Origin: Microterricola viridarii
GTDB lineage: Bacteria; Actinomycetota; Actinomycetes; Actinomycetales; Microbacteriaceae
DNA: 64,000 nt
NCBI RefSeq assembly: GCF_001542775.1
Contig: NZ_CP014145.1
Span: forward strand, 2,046,001-2,110,000
Direction: 5' to 3'
The notes under the pieces are model-generated. The model had not been told where the DNA came from. It saw only the letters and a list, made by a program, of their open reading frames with translations, and ran no database searches. The position numbers and the translations under genes were made by a program. Below, piece by piece: positions 63,620 through 64,000 of the stretch; the stretch's first letter is position 1, and every line of letters starts with the position of its first letter.

Positions 63620-64000
63620 CGGTTTCGACAGGCTCAACCAGCGGGCCGGCGGATGCCGCGGGCTGCGGCGCCCGCCGGCTCGCCCTTTCCCGCTGGTAGC
63701 CAAGCCTCGTGAGAGGTCTCGATACGCTCGTCCCTCGCTACTCGACCAACGGGAATGGCTCAAGCGAGCGGTCTTTCCCCGCTGGTCGAGTAGGCGCGCC
63801 AGCGCCGTATCGAGACCCAGTTTCCAACGGGAAACCGAGCCTCGTACGAGGTCTCGATACGCTCATCCCTCGCTACTCGACCAACGGGAATGGCTCGAAC
63901 GAGCGGTCTTTTCCCGCTGGTCGAGTAGGCGCGCCAGCGCCGTATCGAGACCCGGTTTCCCACGGGAAACCGAGCCTCGTACGGGGTCCCGACGCGCTCC
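63620..64000. repeat. R1 and R2 palindromes to the window end (135-bp period)
   Basis: An R1 copy at 63622-63644, then R2 hairpins repeating with a period of about 135 (GGGAATGGCTC at 63751 and 63886). Each unit pairs GGTCGAGTAGGCGCGCCAGC and GTATCGAGACC with a reversed copy, GAGGTCTCGATACGCTC to CTACTCGACCAACGGG. No gene seen. Confidence 0.88.

Noticed and set aside
63740..64000. CRISPR-like regular repeats
   Set aside because: The repeats are about 135 bp, palindromic and lack short unique spacers; no cas genes are present.

Overview
This is a chromosomal window from a high-GC Gram-positive bacterium, most likely an actinobacterium of the family Microbacteriaceae. The evidence is strong GC bias at third codon positions, many GTG starts, actinobacterial marker families (DUF501 next to a FtsB/DivIC-like protein and enolase, DUF4307, DUF4245, a GlpX-type fructose bisphosphatase), and dispersed GTCGAGTAG/CGTATCGAGACC palindromes of the sort I associate with this group. 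I cannot name a genus. There is no rRNA, CRISPR array, prophage or recognisable transposase. Most of the window is core chromosome, with several accessory catabolic or transport modules.

Layout. 1-13 kb is housekeeping: a DnaQ-like exonuclease, rmuC, glpX diverging from fba, small conserved proteins, ispH diverging from xseA-xseB-DUF4245-carbonic anhydrase, fumC, and a PadR-membrane protein pair. 13-22.8 kb holds phoH, an aminotransferase, uppS, a hemolysin III homologue, a DUF559 nuclease-like gene between two copies of one hairpin, DUF4307, greA, ilvA and an AI-2E transporter. 22.8-28.2 kb has a complete PotA-type ABC importer and a YcaQ-like winged-helix gene. 28.6-38.2 kb is one catabolic cluster: YtcJ-like amidohydrolase, oligopeptide-type ABC importer and DAO-family oxidase on the minus strand, facing a TetR regulator across a palindromic operator. 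38.3-41.6 kb holds htpX, lemA and an ABC exporter. A 138-bp tandem repeat array (41.58-42.52 kb) precedes a tightly overlapped operon TetR-MFS-PLP fold III enzyme-sugar lactone oxidase (42.5-47.1 kb). 47.2-55.1 kb carries ppx, an odd tRNA with a UAA anticodon, ndh, a subtilase, DUF501, ftsB-like, eno and hisS. 55.2-63.6 kb has a membrane hydrolase-like protein, ferritin, a second ABC exporter, a GNAT enzyme, mazG, a DUF1648-like protein and nhaA. The window ends in palindromic repeats.

Two points cut across the annotation. Four otherwise intact genes (rmuC, fumC, the padR gene and the YcaQ-like gene) each carry one frameshift, and in each case adding one base to a run of four C/G restores the family's full length. 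Because fumarase should be functional, I read these as probable one-base undercalls in the assembly. Second, three families of intergenic palindromes (called R1, R2 and R3 here) occupy most of the longer non-coding stretches, and rmuC ends inside such repeat DNA.

The best candidates for something new are the DUF559 gene bracketed by matching hairpins, the tRNA with a short variable loop but a leucine UAA anticodon, the four-gene TetR/MFS/PLP/oxidase operon, and the membrane protein whose alpha/beta-hydrolase motifs are split by transmembrane segments.
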